Origin: Pratylenchus scribneri
Taxonomy: Eukaryota > Nematoda > Chromadorea > Rhabditida > Pratylenchidae
Direction of reading: 5' to 3'
Assembly (NCBI GenBank): GCA_030063045.1
Contig: JAQSEB010000176.1
Span: forward strand, 62,001 to 126,000
Length of the DNA stretch: 64,000 nt
Position 1 is the stretch's first letter. Every line of letters starts with the position of its first letter. The translations under genes were made by a program, and so were the position numbers. Below the pieces are notes generated by a model. That model did not search any database. It was not told the DNA's origin and saw nothing but the letters and a program-made list of their open reading frames with translations. This document shows positions 1-12,041 of this stretch, piece by piece.

Positions 1-486
1 GGAGGCGTAAAAATGCAAAAAAAGAACGCATCTTTATTAGCAGCTGCTTTTCCTCTCCGACCCATCAAATGGCCTTAGGGAATGTTTAATGAAGCTGTTT
101 GAGGGGGAGAAAATAGCAACGGGTGGAGAATGGGCAAAATTAGTATTTTTGAGCATGCAACCATCTGTGCGTGAGGGTGGAATAAATTTATGGCCATTTT
201 ATGCGGCACACATCAAATATGCTTTTGAGATGATGTGTTTTTTGCTCGATGACCCGGCGATGTTTTACGTTTTAATTTCCATTCCATTTTATTTGTGTGA
301 AATTTGATCCATTTAATATGTCAAAATAATGCGTCAAATTCTTAGTGAAATTTTTTATTAATTTTTTTATTTTCAAAGCAAAATTCAATCAATTTTCTGA
401 CTATTCATAAAGTTTATTTTTCATAAATTATGAAATTTTATCAATAAAAAATATTTATCTTTTCGAATTCTTTTATATTTATATTT

Positions 487-737
487 TGGGAGTCTATTAA
501 TTTGCCGAAAAAAAATAATTAATTTGGCAAAATTTTTTCATGTCGAAAAATATTATTTTTTTTGGGGCCATATAACTTGGCCAAAGCAGACTTCTTTAAG
601 ATTCCCTAACCCCTATCCCCTAATCCCATCCGGCCCTAAACATAACCCTGAGCCCTAATTAACTTAATTATAGCCAATTATATGGTCTCCAAAATATAAT
701 ATTTATTGACACGAAAGGATTTCGGCAAATTAATATT
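487..737. repeat. Palindromic MITE, diverged copy
   Basis: Starts with a 'gggagtct.ttaatttgcc' end, runs into 'gccatataacttggcc', has a C-rich centre with repeated 'ccctaa' words, and returns through the inverse of the same sequence. It is the same family as the elements at 6,811-7,078 and 30,835-31,076. This copy is visibly diverged between its two halves. Confidence 0.7.
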
Positions 738-1124
738 ATCAAAGACAACTTAAATCAATTTTGGCTATCCAAATTCTAAAATTCATATTCTCCAATGTAT
801 TATTTTTAAATATTTCATGTATATTTCTTGTTATTCAAACAAAATTGTTGCATTGAATTTTGAAAATATGAAAATAATTGGCACTTATTTGTTATGTTCG
901 ATATTTTTGGAGAAAGTAAAAATACCAAAAATGTTTTTTACGTAAATGAAAATGGCAACTTTAGAGGAAAAAATTCCTAATTATAACTTTTTGAAGACTC
1001 TTTTAAAATAATTTCCATTATTAGATTCAAACTATAAAATGAGAAAAATAGAAAATAATAAAATAAATTTAGAATAAAAAATGGTATTCGCAATTATTTC
1101 TCTACCCAGCAGATTTTTTGGTTC

Positions 1125-1275
1125 AATAAGGGAAAGGTAATTGGTAACCTCCATTGGTTATCCGGTATAGGGTTAAAGTCTTTAAGGTATAAGATATTAT
1201 CTTATTTATCCGTAGCCTAACCCTTTTCACTTATAGGGGTGGGACCCTTAATTCAAAAAAATTTGACTTCTACAG
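1125..1275. repeat. Short foldback repeat, copy 1
   Basis: An imperfect inverted structure: 'ggttatccggtatagggtta' on one side, 'atccgtagcctaaccc' on the other, ending 'gggacccttaattcaaaaaa'. A related arrangement ('gttacggta', 'ccgtaaccctaa', 'ggggacccat') is at 9,405-9,585. It is probably a small non-autonomous DNA transposon. Boundaries are approximate. Confidence 0.4.
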
Positions 1276-1792
1276 ATAATTAAGAAGAACCAGAAAATTA
1301 ATTATTAAAATTAATCATCAATTCCATAGTACACAAAATTCATCAAAAAAATAAACACACAAATATTTGTCAATTATAAATCAAAAAATCCAAATTGCCT
1401 AAATAATTTAAAAAAACAACAAAAAATTCATCATCAAATTTATAATTATTTTTTTTATTAATTATTTTACTTTTATATTTCTCTCATTCATTAATCATTA
1501 TAGAAGGAAAAATCTAGTAGCAAAACAACAAATAATAATTCCTATTATTCTATGTCCTTATTAATTATTCAAATGAAAGGACAAAACCCAAAAAGGGCAG
1601 ACTTTTACATGAATAGAATCATCTTTTCATTTACATGTCTACCGGGCCATCATCATTCAATTCAAATTCAACCCACAACCAAAATAATAAATAAAATCCA
1701 ATTTGAAACCCAAATAAGCCCCCGCAAATTATTTTAGCATCGAAACACACCGAAGCCCTTTTATTGTTGCAGCAAATATTTATAAACAAAAA

Positions 1793-4700
1793 ATGAATTA
1801 AATGAATGAATGAATGTAGTAGCTGCCTAATGGACTTTTATTATGCGCATTTTTCGTGCTTAAAATTAATTTAATAAATTTGACAGCTAAATGTTAGGCA
1901 ATGAAAATGCGTGGGTTATATTTTCCTTCCATTTGCACATATTGGTATAAAAAGGAAACAATTTACACATTTATTTACAGCATTAATACAATTTCCTTTT
2001 TATAGGAATATTTAATTCACTTTTTCTCCAATAATATATAGTTTAATTTTTATTTACGAAAAAAAAAATTAATTCCCATAAGAAAAATAATTTCAATAAA
2101 AAGTACCAATTTAAAAATTATCCTAAATTCTCTATTAAAAAACTCCTCTTTAATAGTAGAAGCCTCCTTTCTATTAAAAGCCCCCGATGGAAAAATTTAT
2201 CTAGAAATGAATTAATTTTGGTGAAATTAAGCCGAAATAAACATATTTTACTCTCAAAAAATTAGCAAAGTCTATACCTCGGTGGACCTATCCCCTCTCC
2301 AATAAAAGCCCCCATTTGGAGGGTCTCTAAAAATTAAAAGCCCGCTGATTGTGAGGGGCTTTTTAAAATAGAATTTACGGTCGAATTTCAACTAATCTTT
2401 TTTCCCTAAAATTACTAAATCCCATTTCCAAGAAAATATTCAAAAAATCATTTCATACCATATTTCGGGCCAAATGAATATGGACATTTGTTTGACATAA
2501 TTTCCATATTTTTGTAAATTTTTTTAATCGAATTCTTTGATTCCTAGAAAATGTTCAAAAATCATTCCTTATCCATAATTTCAAGCCAAATGAAGATGGA
2601 TATTTGACATTTTTATCAAATTATAAAGAATATGTCCATATAGGAAAGGCCTTCACACTAAATAAGGGCATTAACAAAAATGAATGAAAGGTCACCTACC
2701 AAAAAATGAGGGATTTATTCAATTTGCCAAAAAGCTGCACACATTGACGCGTTTTTCCCAAGAAAATATAATAATAATGGCATTTCTCTGTTGGGGCCAT
2801 ATGAAGCCAATGTTGCCCCAAAAAATATGTCCTTAGATGTAGAATTTTATGGCGAACACGTACATTGGCGCACCCAAAAATGACATGGCATTCATTAATA
2901 AATATTGACATTGGCATTGCAATTGCAAGGGAAGAGAGGCTGATTTTGAGACTGATTTGATTTTGTTAAAAAGTGGGATTGGCTTCATAAATATGCAAAA
3001 TCCACATTCTAATTTAAAAATGAGATTTTTAGCTTTATAGGAAAATTTTTTTATTTTATTTTAAATTTTCAATAAATTTAGAAAAAATTTTTATCTTTAT
3101 TTTTCTAAAATTTTTAATTATATCCGAATTATAAATTTTTTAATCAATCCAGTCATCATTCAATTTTCACATAAACAATTTTTTATGCACAAAAATATTC
3201 CAATTTCCGTTATTATTTTTTACACTGTTTTTCCCATGAATATTCGCGCATTGAAATAACAAATGAGTAATTTATCAGGGATTTTTCCCCAACAAATTAA
3301 AAAATGAAGCAAAATGCAAATTATTTTTATGAAAAGATTCTCATGACCTTTTACTTATTTTTATTTCCCACACTTTCTGATGATCCATTCAGGTATTATT
3401 TCCTATAATTCCATTCGAATATACAGTCAATTCAAAACAACTTTAAAAAAATATAATTAAATTGAGGCCGTATAAATATAATTTGGTCATAATGGTTGCT
3501 AGGAAAGCTTTAGTAAGTAGAATTTTTCTTTTAAAATAATGCTTAAGGCTTCTGATTCTTCGACACCAAAAATTTCTGATAATTAAAGTGATTTTATGTA
3601 TAATTAATTATTTTTGCTGAGTGAGATGTAATCATTTCCGCTGTTGACCCAGATTTTTTCCCATCACTTAAAATACTATGTACATATGGGTTCCCCCGGC
3701 TCCCGAGTCCAACCTAATTCCAACCAATTCTTTTTATTGAACGACAAAATTGAATAAAATGGCAATCCTCCTTTTCCCTTTCTCTTTCTTTTATGAGACA
3801 TGCAATGTTTCTTTGTTTTATTTTGTAAGAATTTATTTTTTTTGCAGAATTTGTTTTTTTTTTGAAAATTTTTGGACTGAAAATTATTATTATTTTTTAA
3901 ATTTTTACATTTTATTTCATTATAAATTAGCTAAAAAGTGCTAAAAAATTTATAACATTTACTGCAAAAATTCGCACGCTCAAATTTATTCCTAAATTCG
4001 AACTGAGGAAATGACGACAAAAAATTTTATAAATTACACAAAAACTGAAAAAATTTACGCAATTTCCGTCGGTTAAAAATGTGCTTTTAATTCCCATTCC
4101 TATGTGTTGCATTTTTACAACATAAAGATCACGTTTGAAAAATCCTCATTTTTTGTTTACATAACATTTTGAGACCGAACACCGGAATCGTTTCGGAAGA
4201 ATAAATAGGGTCAAAAATATTTCAAATTTAACAAAAATGATTTTAATTTCACTCAAAAAAATTTTTCAATAAGAATTTAAATTAAAATTAATTTAAAAAT
4301 ATTTTTACGATTTTTTCACTTCGTCCTTTTATTTTTTTTGTCACCCACTTTCAAACTTTCAATAAAGCCAGAAGTCCCATTTTGAGTGGAAAATATCCGA
4401 ACAAAATATAAAAAATATTTATACCAAATTTTTCGGCTTCCAACGGTATTATTCCTGTACGAAAAATATATTTTACGATTTATTTTTCTTTTCGTTCTTT
4501 TAATTTTTTATAAATACTGATTAAAGCCAGAAATCCCATAAGGACATTTTTCCGGAATAAATATCCGAAGTCCGAACAAAATAATAAAAAATATTTCTGC
4601 CACAATTTTTTTTGGCTTCCAACGAATTCCTCAATATATTTTTTTAATTATAATTTCCGTTTGATTTCATTCAGCGCGAGAGTAAATTTACAAATAAAAG

Positions 4701-6968
4701 CCAATATAATATTTGGCAACAAAAATTCTCATTTCAGCTTTTTTGATAAGAAAAATTTTGTCCATCGTCATTCAAACTTTAAATTTGGATTATCTCACAG
4801 CAAAAGATTTAGATTTATGCATTTTCTGGCACAATTGCCTAATTTTGCATAAATATAACATTTTATAAATATTTTAATTAATTCAAACTAAATATTTTTA
4901 TCTTTCAATTATTTAAAAACAAAATAATAAAAAATAATATAATTATCATTGAAGAATAAATTTTTCTTAAGAATTCAAAGATTCTATTATTATTATTTTA
5001 CTGAAATTATTAAAAATAATTAAAACAGTGAATTTTAACCAAAAAAATGAACACATTTTCATTGAGATTATTAAATTGAGAAAATCTTAATTAATTTAAT
5101 TCCAACATATTTTTCTTAACATTTCTTCCTCAAATTAATTAGAAATTTAAATTAAATTTATCCCTCTATCAACAATATTTTTGTTTTTAAAATGCAAAAA
5201 ACAAAAACACATGCATAATTTTCCAACCCACTCAATTCCAATTGGCGTCATCATTAAAGAAAGAAAAATGAAAGGGTGAAAATGAAAGAAGCCAATCAAA
5301 AATTACCTTAACCCAAAAAAAAACATATTGCGCATTCATTTTAGCCAAAGATAGGAAGCAAAAAGAGCAAAGCAAATAGGGCACCCCTTCCGGTGTTTGC
5401 GTGCCTCCGCCGCCTCGAATAAAGCCCCCAATTTGTGCCTTGACGGAAATGTGTTGGTACCAAAATTGGAAGGAATTTGGAGGAAATGAGCACAGAGGGC
5501 TTCTTTTGCGAGATGGCCAAAAGCCGTAAGCGAGATAGCCAACAGCCCGATTAGGAGTGTTGGACGTCGTTTTCCCTTTCCTCACATTCCCTTTACGGGT
5601 TTCCCTTTTGGGTAATGTGTGCATTTTGTTTTGGCCTATATCCTCCTTTCGGCCCTATATTTGCAATTAACCTTGGATGCCACGGCAGTCGACGGCTAAA
5701 ATTCCCAAATGAGGCCCAAAGGAAGCCGAAAGAAGGGCCGGGCTATGGCGTCAAATTAGAGGGGACCCGGCGGGTTGAATGTTTAGATCAACCCGCCATT
5801 TTGAATTTGTTTTAGTGCGGCCAAAGATGGCGTAAAAATGCGTAGGAGAATCATAGGCAAATATATTTTTCCTTGGGTTTTTAATTCGCAACAAAATCCA
5901 CGTTTAAAAAATGATGTATTTCCAAGATAAATTTATTTACTCTTTTTAATCTAAAATTAAAGTATAAATTAAAACAAATTTGAGTTAATTTAAAATTACA
6001 GTAAAGATTAAAATTTTCCCCACCAATAAAAATAAAGTCAAATAGCATGACGAAAATGTGCGATTTTTTCGAGGCGATAAATTCACATTTTGTACCAATC
6101 TCATAATTTTAAAATCCAACAAAATAATTCAAAAATTAATGCATTCAATGGCTAGAAATTATAAAAATTTGTGGTTGTATTTGACAAAATTTACGTCTTT
6201 AGAATTTTTCTTAATTAAAAATATATAAAACAAAAAAATTAAAAATTGAATGCTTACAAGAAAAAAAATTAAACCAAATTTGTGGTTGGATTTGGATAAA
6301 AATTGTGTTTGTAAAATTAAAAAAAATAAAAACTGTCTATAAAAGATGGCTATCATTAAATTTATAATCCTTAATTTGCGCAATTTACGCATATCCACTC
6401 ATGTTTTTTTACGAAAATTTTAATCCCGAAATTGACTCATTTTTAAATAAATTCTCCCTTTAGATTTGACCCCAATTATATTGTCTATTTAATCGTATAT
6501 TTCCTTTCCAAAACAATTTTAAACTTTTTTTTGCGCGTTTTTCCCTTTTCAATAATCCTTTAATTATTTCGAATAAATTTAAAAATAATTTTTAATTGAC
6601 ATCATTTTTCAGATGAACAATTTAAATTCAACCCCACTAATTATTTTACATCGCTAGCGGCAATTTTTCTCATTTTTTTCCATCATTTTCGTTTTAATTG
6701 GACCTCTGGGTCAACAAAACGAGTGCACAAATGTTGAGGTTGGCCAAAAAAAATGGCCTCAAAACCAGAAAATTTATATAAAATTTATATTTTTGTAAAT
6801 TAAAATATATTTGGGAGTCTGTTAATTTGCCCAAAAAATGACTGAATTTACCCAAATTTTTTCGTGTTCGAAAAATATTATATTTTTGAGGCCATATAAC
6901 TTGGCCAAATCAGCCTTCTTTAAGATTCCCTAAACTTTAGCCCCTCATCCCATCCTGCCCTGAACCTA
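1793..6968 (+). repeat. Left arm of a 5.2-kb inverted duplication (probable donor)
   Basis: Every base x checked here pairs with base 37,887-x in 30,919-36,094, so there is no net insertion or deletion across 5,176 bp. Lines compared across the arm matched exactly except one substitution (2,643 G; the partner at 35,244 reads A after complementing). The outer end is at 1,793, where flanking sequence changes completely. The inner end at 6,968 lies in the centre of a palindromic MITE that is intact here (6,811-7,078), which argues that this copy is the original. The arm also holds imperfect local duplications (about 2,460-2,640 and 4,365-4,640). No supported gene was found in it. Confidence 0.95.
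5330..5830. other. GC-elevated island with a perfect hairpin
   Basis: This stretch is close to balanced in base composition while its surroundings are strongly A+T. It carries a 130-codon open frame on the minus strand (5,624-5,232), an overlapping 68-codon minus frame (5,542-5,336) and a plus frame (5,615-5,815), none with recognisable motifs. A perfect 10-bp stem with a 9-nt loop (GGCGGGTTGA / TCAACCCGCC) lies at 5,769-5,797. It could be a coding exon, a non-coding RNA or a regulatory element; I cannot decide. It is duplicated intact in the right arm (32,057-32,557). Confidence 0.45.
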
Positions 6969-7078
6969 TCCCTGAGCCTTAATACCTAGTTATGGCCAAG
7001 TTATATGGCCTCAAAAATATAATATTTTTCGACACGAAAGAATTTGGGTAAATTCAGTCATTTTTTGGGTAAATTTAA
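6811..7078. repeat. Palindromic MITE, intact copy
   Basis: The two halves are near-perfect inverse copies: 'gactgaatttacccaaattt' and 'aaatttgggtaaattcagtc' type ends, then 'gaggccatataacttggcc' against 'ggccaagttatatggcctc'. Between them is a C-rich centre with 'ccctaa'-like words. It has no coding capacity and is expected to fold into one long hairpin. The inner breakpoint of the inverted duplication (6,968) falls in this centre. Confidence 0.8.
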
Positions 7079-10000
7079 TTTATTCCAATATTTTTTTAAA
7101 AATTTTAGTAGAAAAATAAATTTTCAGAATAAATTTTATATTTCCTTTTCTCTTTTCTCTTAAAACCAATTTATTAAGTTATTTTCTTAAAATTCAATAA
7201 AATTAAATTATTTCCGCTAAAAACATCCAAACAAAAATTGGAACATTAAAATCACCTGTTATAAATGGAAATTTTATTTCCCCAAAAAACTAATAAAATT
7301 GGATTAGTCTGGAGAAGTAAATAAATATTTGAATGGGTTTTGGCCATAAAGTTGGCAAATAAATAGGCAAAAATTCTCAGTTAAAATTAAAAAATTTTTT
7401 AAATTTTTTACCATTGAAATTCTAATCATTTTTGGCACAATTTTGGTGAGATTTTAGTCTATTTCATCAAAAATCAAAATGCGTCTATTTAATACCTCAC
7501 TAATCCATCTCTGATGACTAAATAATGTAATTTTGCCCAACTCCTCGGCGAAACCTTTCACGCTACTTGCCAAAATTCCTTCAAAATGCCGTCTCATTCC
7601 AATTCACCCAAACAATTTTTTTATTATTTATTTTCCAACTTCTAATAAAACACATTTTTGCAATCCAACGAATTCATTACATAAATTGTGGCAATTTTAA
7701 ATGGATAAATTAATTTAAATTCGATTAAAACATCTCAGAAGGCATCTTTAAAATCAGTTATTCAAGTTCAAGACCCACTATTTTTTTCATGCTTATAATA
7801 ATAAATTATAAGAAATCGTTTTTTCTATTCATATTTCAAAAATTAATTCATTTTTAATCACGTTCAAATATTCATCGAATGCACCAAAATTGCCTCAAAT
7901 TCTTCTCCACTTTATCATATTTTCATTTTTTTTTTGAAATTTTCAACAAATATATCTCCGTCATTTTTCTGTGCCATCACCTTCCAACAATCCTTTGAAA
8001 GCTATATTTTTGGCTTCCCCTGATGCTGAAAATGTCGCGCACACCAAAAGTCAAATGACTAAACACTATATTTTTGGATATCCAAAACAGGGAAGAAAAT
8101 CCATTAAAAACTGGCATTATTTGGTGGCCAATGGATGAAAATTCCCACCATAAGCCCAAAATATATGCTCATTCGAGAAAAGGTTTAAAATGCCAAATAA
8201 TATCTCCCACTCAATTCCATGACTATTAAATATTCATTATTCATGATTCTATCTATATGGATGTAGATTTATTAATGAAGGATATTAAAAAAATATTTTT
8301 AGATGAAAGATATAAAAATATTATTTTTCATAATGTTACAAAAAAAAATTAATAAAAAATTTCCATCTGCTGAAGATCATTTTGATAGCAAAAATAATAA
8401 AATGGCCAGAAAATTATGTTAACGGAATCCTTCCTACCGTATATGCTCTTTTAATTCCCCAAGGGGAAATATTTTTCAATTTTTCCAAATCGTTGGGAAT
8501 TATTGAGAGTGGGGAATTGTTGGAGGGTGTGAAATTTAAGAAGGCGGTATTTTAGCCTATTTGCCCTTTGGTAATAATTTTCTTTAGAAAATTCCATCAT
8601 ATCCAGTATCCACGCACTCTTTCTTTAATTAATTCATCTCAATTAGGGCTATAGAATATTATAAAATTTGCTAAATTTAAAGCTAAAATTCTTTAAAAAT
8701 GATTTAATAGTCATTAAAATTTGGGTGCGCAAATTTTATTCCACCTCCAAAGGAGCCAATCCAATCTTTTATTTTAAAAGATTATTTGATTGATATTAAT
8801 TAAATAATATTAAAATACAAATTAATCATTTGTCTTAAATCTGAACTTTTTCCAATAAATTTAAAGTCTCCAGTTTCGATAATTTCTAAAATTGCCAAAA
8901 TTGAATTTCCAAATGCAAATTCCATTAATTCCTACTAATTCCTGGAAAAAATAAAATAATTTCTGAGCATTGGTTTGACACACAAAAGTATTTTATTTCA
9001 CAAAAGTATTTTAATTTCCCCCACTTTTCCTTCTTATCGTGCCCGCGCAAAAACATGGCCAAATTTGGCATTTACATTTGCGGCACGAAATGGTGGACAA
9101 AATTGGCATCAACGAAGGAGGAGAGGAATAAAAAATAAATAACAACTCTCTGCTTAAGTACAAAAATACAAGTAGGCGTAGCATTTTACTTTATGGCATT
9201 TGCCTTATTTTTAGAGGCATTCCCCAGTCGGCGTTCGGCGACAATATTAGCAATTAACTTCAATATAATTAAACATAATATTGTAGGAATTGAATTTGGG
9301 GATCCCCATTGAATATTTTCCTCTTAAATGATTTCAAATATGTTCGCCAAAAATTAAATTGCCGAAAATCCATGCTAGGGATTAAGAGGATAGTAAATTT
9401 TGATAGTGCACAAATTTTTTGGGTCTACATGGGAAAGTTACGGTAAATTGAATATCCAGTATATGGTTAGGGTCATTCATGGTTCGGGGATAAGCTATCA
9501 CCACATATCCGTAACCCTAATCTTAATCATCCATAAAGGGGACCCATCTTTTTCAAAAATATCTGCTCCATGATATGTATTTTGTATATTACAAGTACCA
9601 AATATTTTATTAGTAAATTGCCCTAAAATAAGGATGTTAAACAAAAAAAGAAATCCTCAATGATATTCCAAAATTAATTAGGAAACATTAAAAATTCAGG
9701 AAAATTTTATTAGAGTTTAAACTAGGAAACTTTCGTGAAAATTTTTTCGTTTTTTTCTATGATATATATATAAATATGGATTTAAAAATTTTAACAGAAA
9801 AATTTACATGTTTTCCCCAATTTAATTAGTAATTTAACATAATAAGCTAACTTTTCTTCGATAAAAAATTCAAGAAAAAATGTCACGAAAAAATACAAAA
9901 ATTTGAAATGTCAAATTGTCTCCAAAGCATTTTACTTTAACATTTAACTATAAATTTTTCGAAACATTTCTTCCAATTCATTTTCATTTGTTATGAAAAG

Positions 10001-10469
10001 CAGCTGAATATTCGCATATTCGTTTGCCAAAATAAAAAAAAAGTAAAAACTGCAAAAATATTATAAAATGGCAAAAAATAAAAATATTCCGCCCCCACAT
10101 GAACAAAAAAAATTCCCAATATGGCTGCGCAAAACTATTTTTATCCAAACATCTGGTAAGCCCAAAAATCATGCGACCGAATAATTAACAAATTTTTTTT
10201 TATTTTATTTATTTTAATGTCAAAGCCAACTGACCCATTTTAAGTTGGATTTTTTAAATTAATTATTTTTCCATATAAAATTGGCTTTTTTTAAAAATTA
10301 CTTTAAAAATTTCTAATCTTTAGTGGTGCCAAATTTATATTTTTTTTTAAAAATTTTCTATTTAAATAAAATTCATTCTTTTGCCTTATTTTTAACTTTA
10401 ATTTTATGCGAAATACCCTCCTAAATTCACATATCAATTTTGGAGAATTGATTCGTCATTTCAAAATAT
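7079..10469. other. AT-rich stretch without a supported gene
   Basis: Mostly A/T homopolymer-rich sequence. Two slightly GC-richer patches (about 7,960-8,160 and 8,990-9,240) have no convincing exon structure. A foldback repeat is at 9,405-9,585. Confidence 0.5.
9405..9585. repeat. Short foldback repeat, copy 2
   Basis: An inverted arrangement with 'ttttttgggtc' near the left end and 'gggacccatcttttt' near the right end, and 'gttacgg' / 'ccgtaac' inside. It is related to 1,125-1,275. Boundaries are approximate. Confidence 0.4.
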
Positions 10470-10685
10470 TATTTCTTCTTATTTTTTCCAGAATTAAACC
10501 CCACCCCACAAACGCATTTTTCGAGCGAAGTATGAACTTTCAAAACCACATTAATCCCGAATTATTTTTGAATTTGATTGATTCATCTTTTTGATTGCAC
10601 CCATTTTACCCTTTTTTTCATTTGTAAAATGTTATCAGGGCTAGCCAGAAAAAAATATTTTCTTATTATTTTTCCAGAATTAAAC

Positions 10686-11849
10686 TAGGGTTGCGCCCCC
10701 GCACCCGCGGGGGCCACCCCCGACGGGGATCCCCGCACTTTTTGGGTTTCACCCCCGACCCTACCCCCGCATATGCTACCCCCGCGCCCCCGCATCCCCG
10801 CAAAAGCCACCCCCGCGCCCCCGCACCCCCGCGGGGGTGAACATGCACCCCATATTATTGGATTTTTCCTGGAAAATGACAAGCAAGGTAATTTTGAGCG
10901 CAATATTGAATTTTTCGTGGCATTCTGCCTCTTCTTTTAATTCTTTATTTTCTCTAATTTTCCTAAACTAACTCCACTAATTTTCATAAACTCCATTCAT
11001 ATTCATATTCCAATTCATACCAGTAAATTATTTTCTAATCAATTTATATTTTTCCAAAAAGTGCATATTTTTAATAACATTTTAAATAGATTATTTTTTA
11101 ATTCATTTTTCGAAATTAACTTTTAAAAATTCTATATTAATTTTTACACAGATTTAAACAAAAATCTGTTTAAAATGTCACAACCGGAATCTGCAGTTTG
11201 GAAATATTTTACAAAAATACCCAATGAAGATCTGGCAAAATGCGATTTGTGCAAAAAAAATTATGCTTACAAACGAGGATCAACCAAAGGACTATGGGGC
11301 CATCTCAAATCAATGCATAAAGAAATAAACCTTGAAAAAAAGGAAACGCCTGGATCATCGGTTTTTTAACTTTTGAAAATTCTAATCAGATGTTTAAATT
11401 TTAAGAATCAAAAAATCACGGATTTTCTTGATCATAATGATCCCCAAGTCAAAGCCGATGAAGAGATGGCCGGAAAATGGTTCGCCAAATTTTGGTTGTA
11501 AAAGCAAATTTGGACCCAGTGAAATTGGCACCATCAACTTCAGATGATTCAGAAGATGAAGAAATTGAAGAGGAGATTGAATAAAATAAATGATGATTTA
11601 AAATTTATTTGCTGATTTAAAATTTATTTGCACTTATAATTTATTGAAATTTTAGTAATTTTTTTTCAAAAAAAATTTTTTTGTGAAAAATTAGACCTTT
11701 TAAAAAATTTAGGTCACCCCCGTACCCCCGCGGGGATCCCCGCGGGGGCCCCCGCAAGGGGTCACCCCCGAACCCGTCCCCGCAAGTGCCAACCCCGCAA
11801 ACCCCGACCCCCGCACAACCCGCCCCCGCACTGCGGGGGCGCAACCCTA
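10686..11849 (+). mobile_element. Non-autonomous hAT transposon with 8-bp target duplication
   Basis: The element is flanked by the direct repeat AATTAAAC (10,678-10,685 and 11,850-11,857), the 8-bp length expected of hAT insertions. It has terminal inverted repeats TAGGGTTGCGCCCCCGCA, and the right end reads TGCGGGGGCGCAACCCTA. The subterminal ~150 bp on each side are extremely C/G-rich arrays of 'cccccgc' words, in striking contrast to the A+T-rich core. Inside are a BED-finger start (11,175-11,369) and a short acidic, transposase-tail-like stretch at about 11,440-11,584. The catalytic region is missing. It is about 1.16 kb, so it must have been mobilised by a full-length relative. Confidence 0.92.
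11175..11369 (+). pseudogene. BED-type zinc-finger remnant of a hAT transposase
   Basis: A 64-residue open frame starting at an ATG. It contains a BED finger: aromatic 'VWKYF' near residue 8, then Cys-x2-Cys ('KCDLCKK', about residues 23-26) and His-x4-His ('GHLKSMHKE', about 43-48). BED fingers are the N-terminal DNA-binding domain of hAT transposases. The frame ends shortly after the finger. Downstream sequence resembles only a transposase C-terminal tail, so the RNase-H-like catalytic core has been deleted. The short protein could still bind element ends, but that is inference. Confidence 0.8.
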
Positions 11850-12041
11850 AATTAAACCCCACCCCACAAACGCATTTTTCGAACGATGTATGAAGTATGA
11901 ATTTCACTTCAAAACCACATTAATCCCTAATTCACTCCCGAATTTGATTGATTCATCCTTTTGATTACACCCATTTTACCCTTTTCGCTCTTTAAAATGT
12001 TATCAGGGCTAGCCAGACAAAAAGTTTGGGGGGGGGGGGGG

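Larger units (their letters stand above)
1..1792. other. AT-rich stretch without a supported gene
   Basis: The first ~300 bases are GC-elevated and hold a 72-codon open frame (89-307). There is no splice or family support, so I do not call it a gene. The rest is very AT-rich with two foldback repeats, listed separately. Nothing else is recognisable. Confidence 0.5.
10490..12018. repeat. ~190-bp tandem duplication interrupted by a hAT element
   Basis: The segment from 'attaaaccccaccccacaaa' to 'gttatcagggctagccaga' occurs at about 10,490-10,650 and again at 11,851-12,018 with small differences. The hAT element at 10,686-11,849 sits at the junction of the two copies. A run of 14 G follows the second copy (12,028-12,041). 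Confidence 0.75.

Noticed and set aside
89..307. 72-codon protein gene at the window start
   Set aside because: GC-elevated but with no splice sites, signal or motif to support it, and the 5' context is cut by the window edge.
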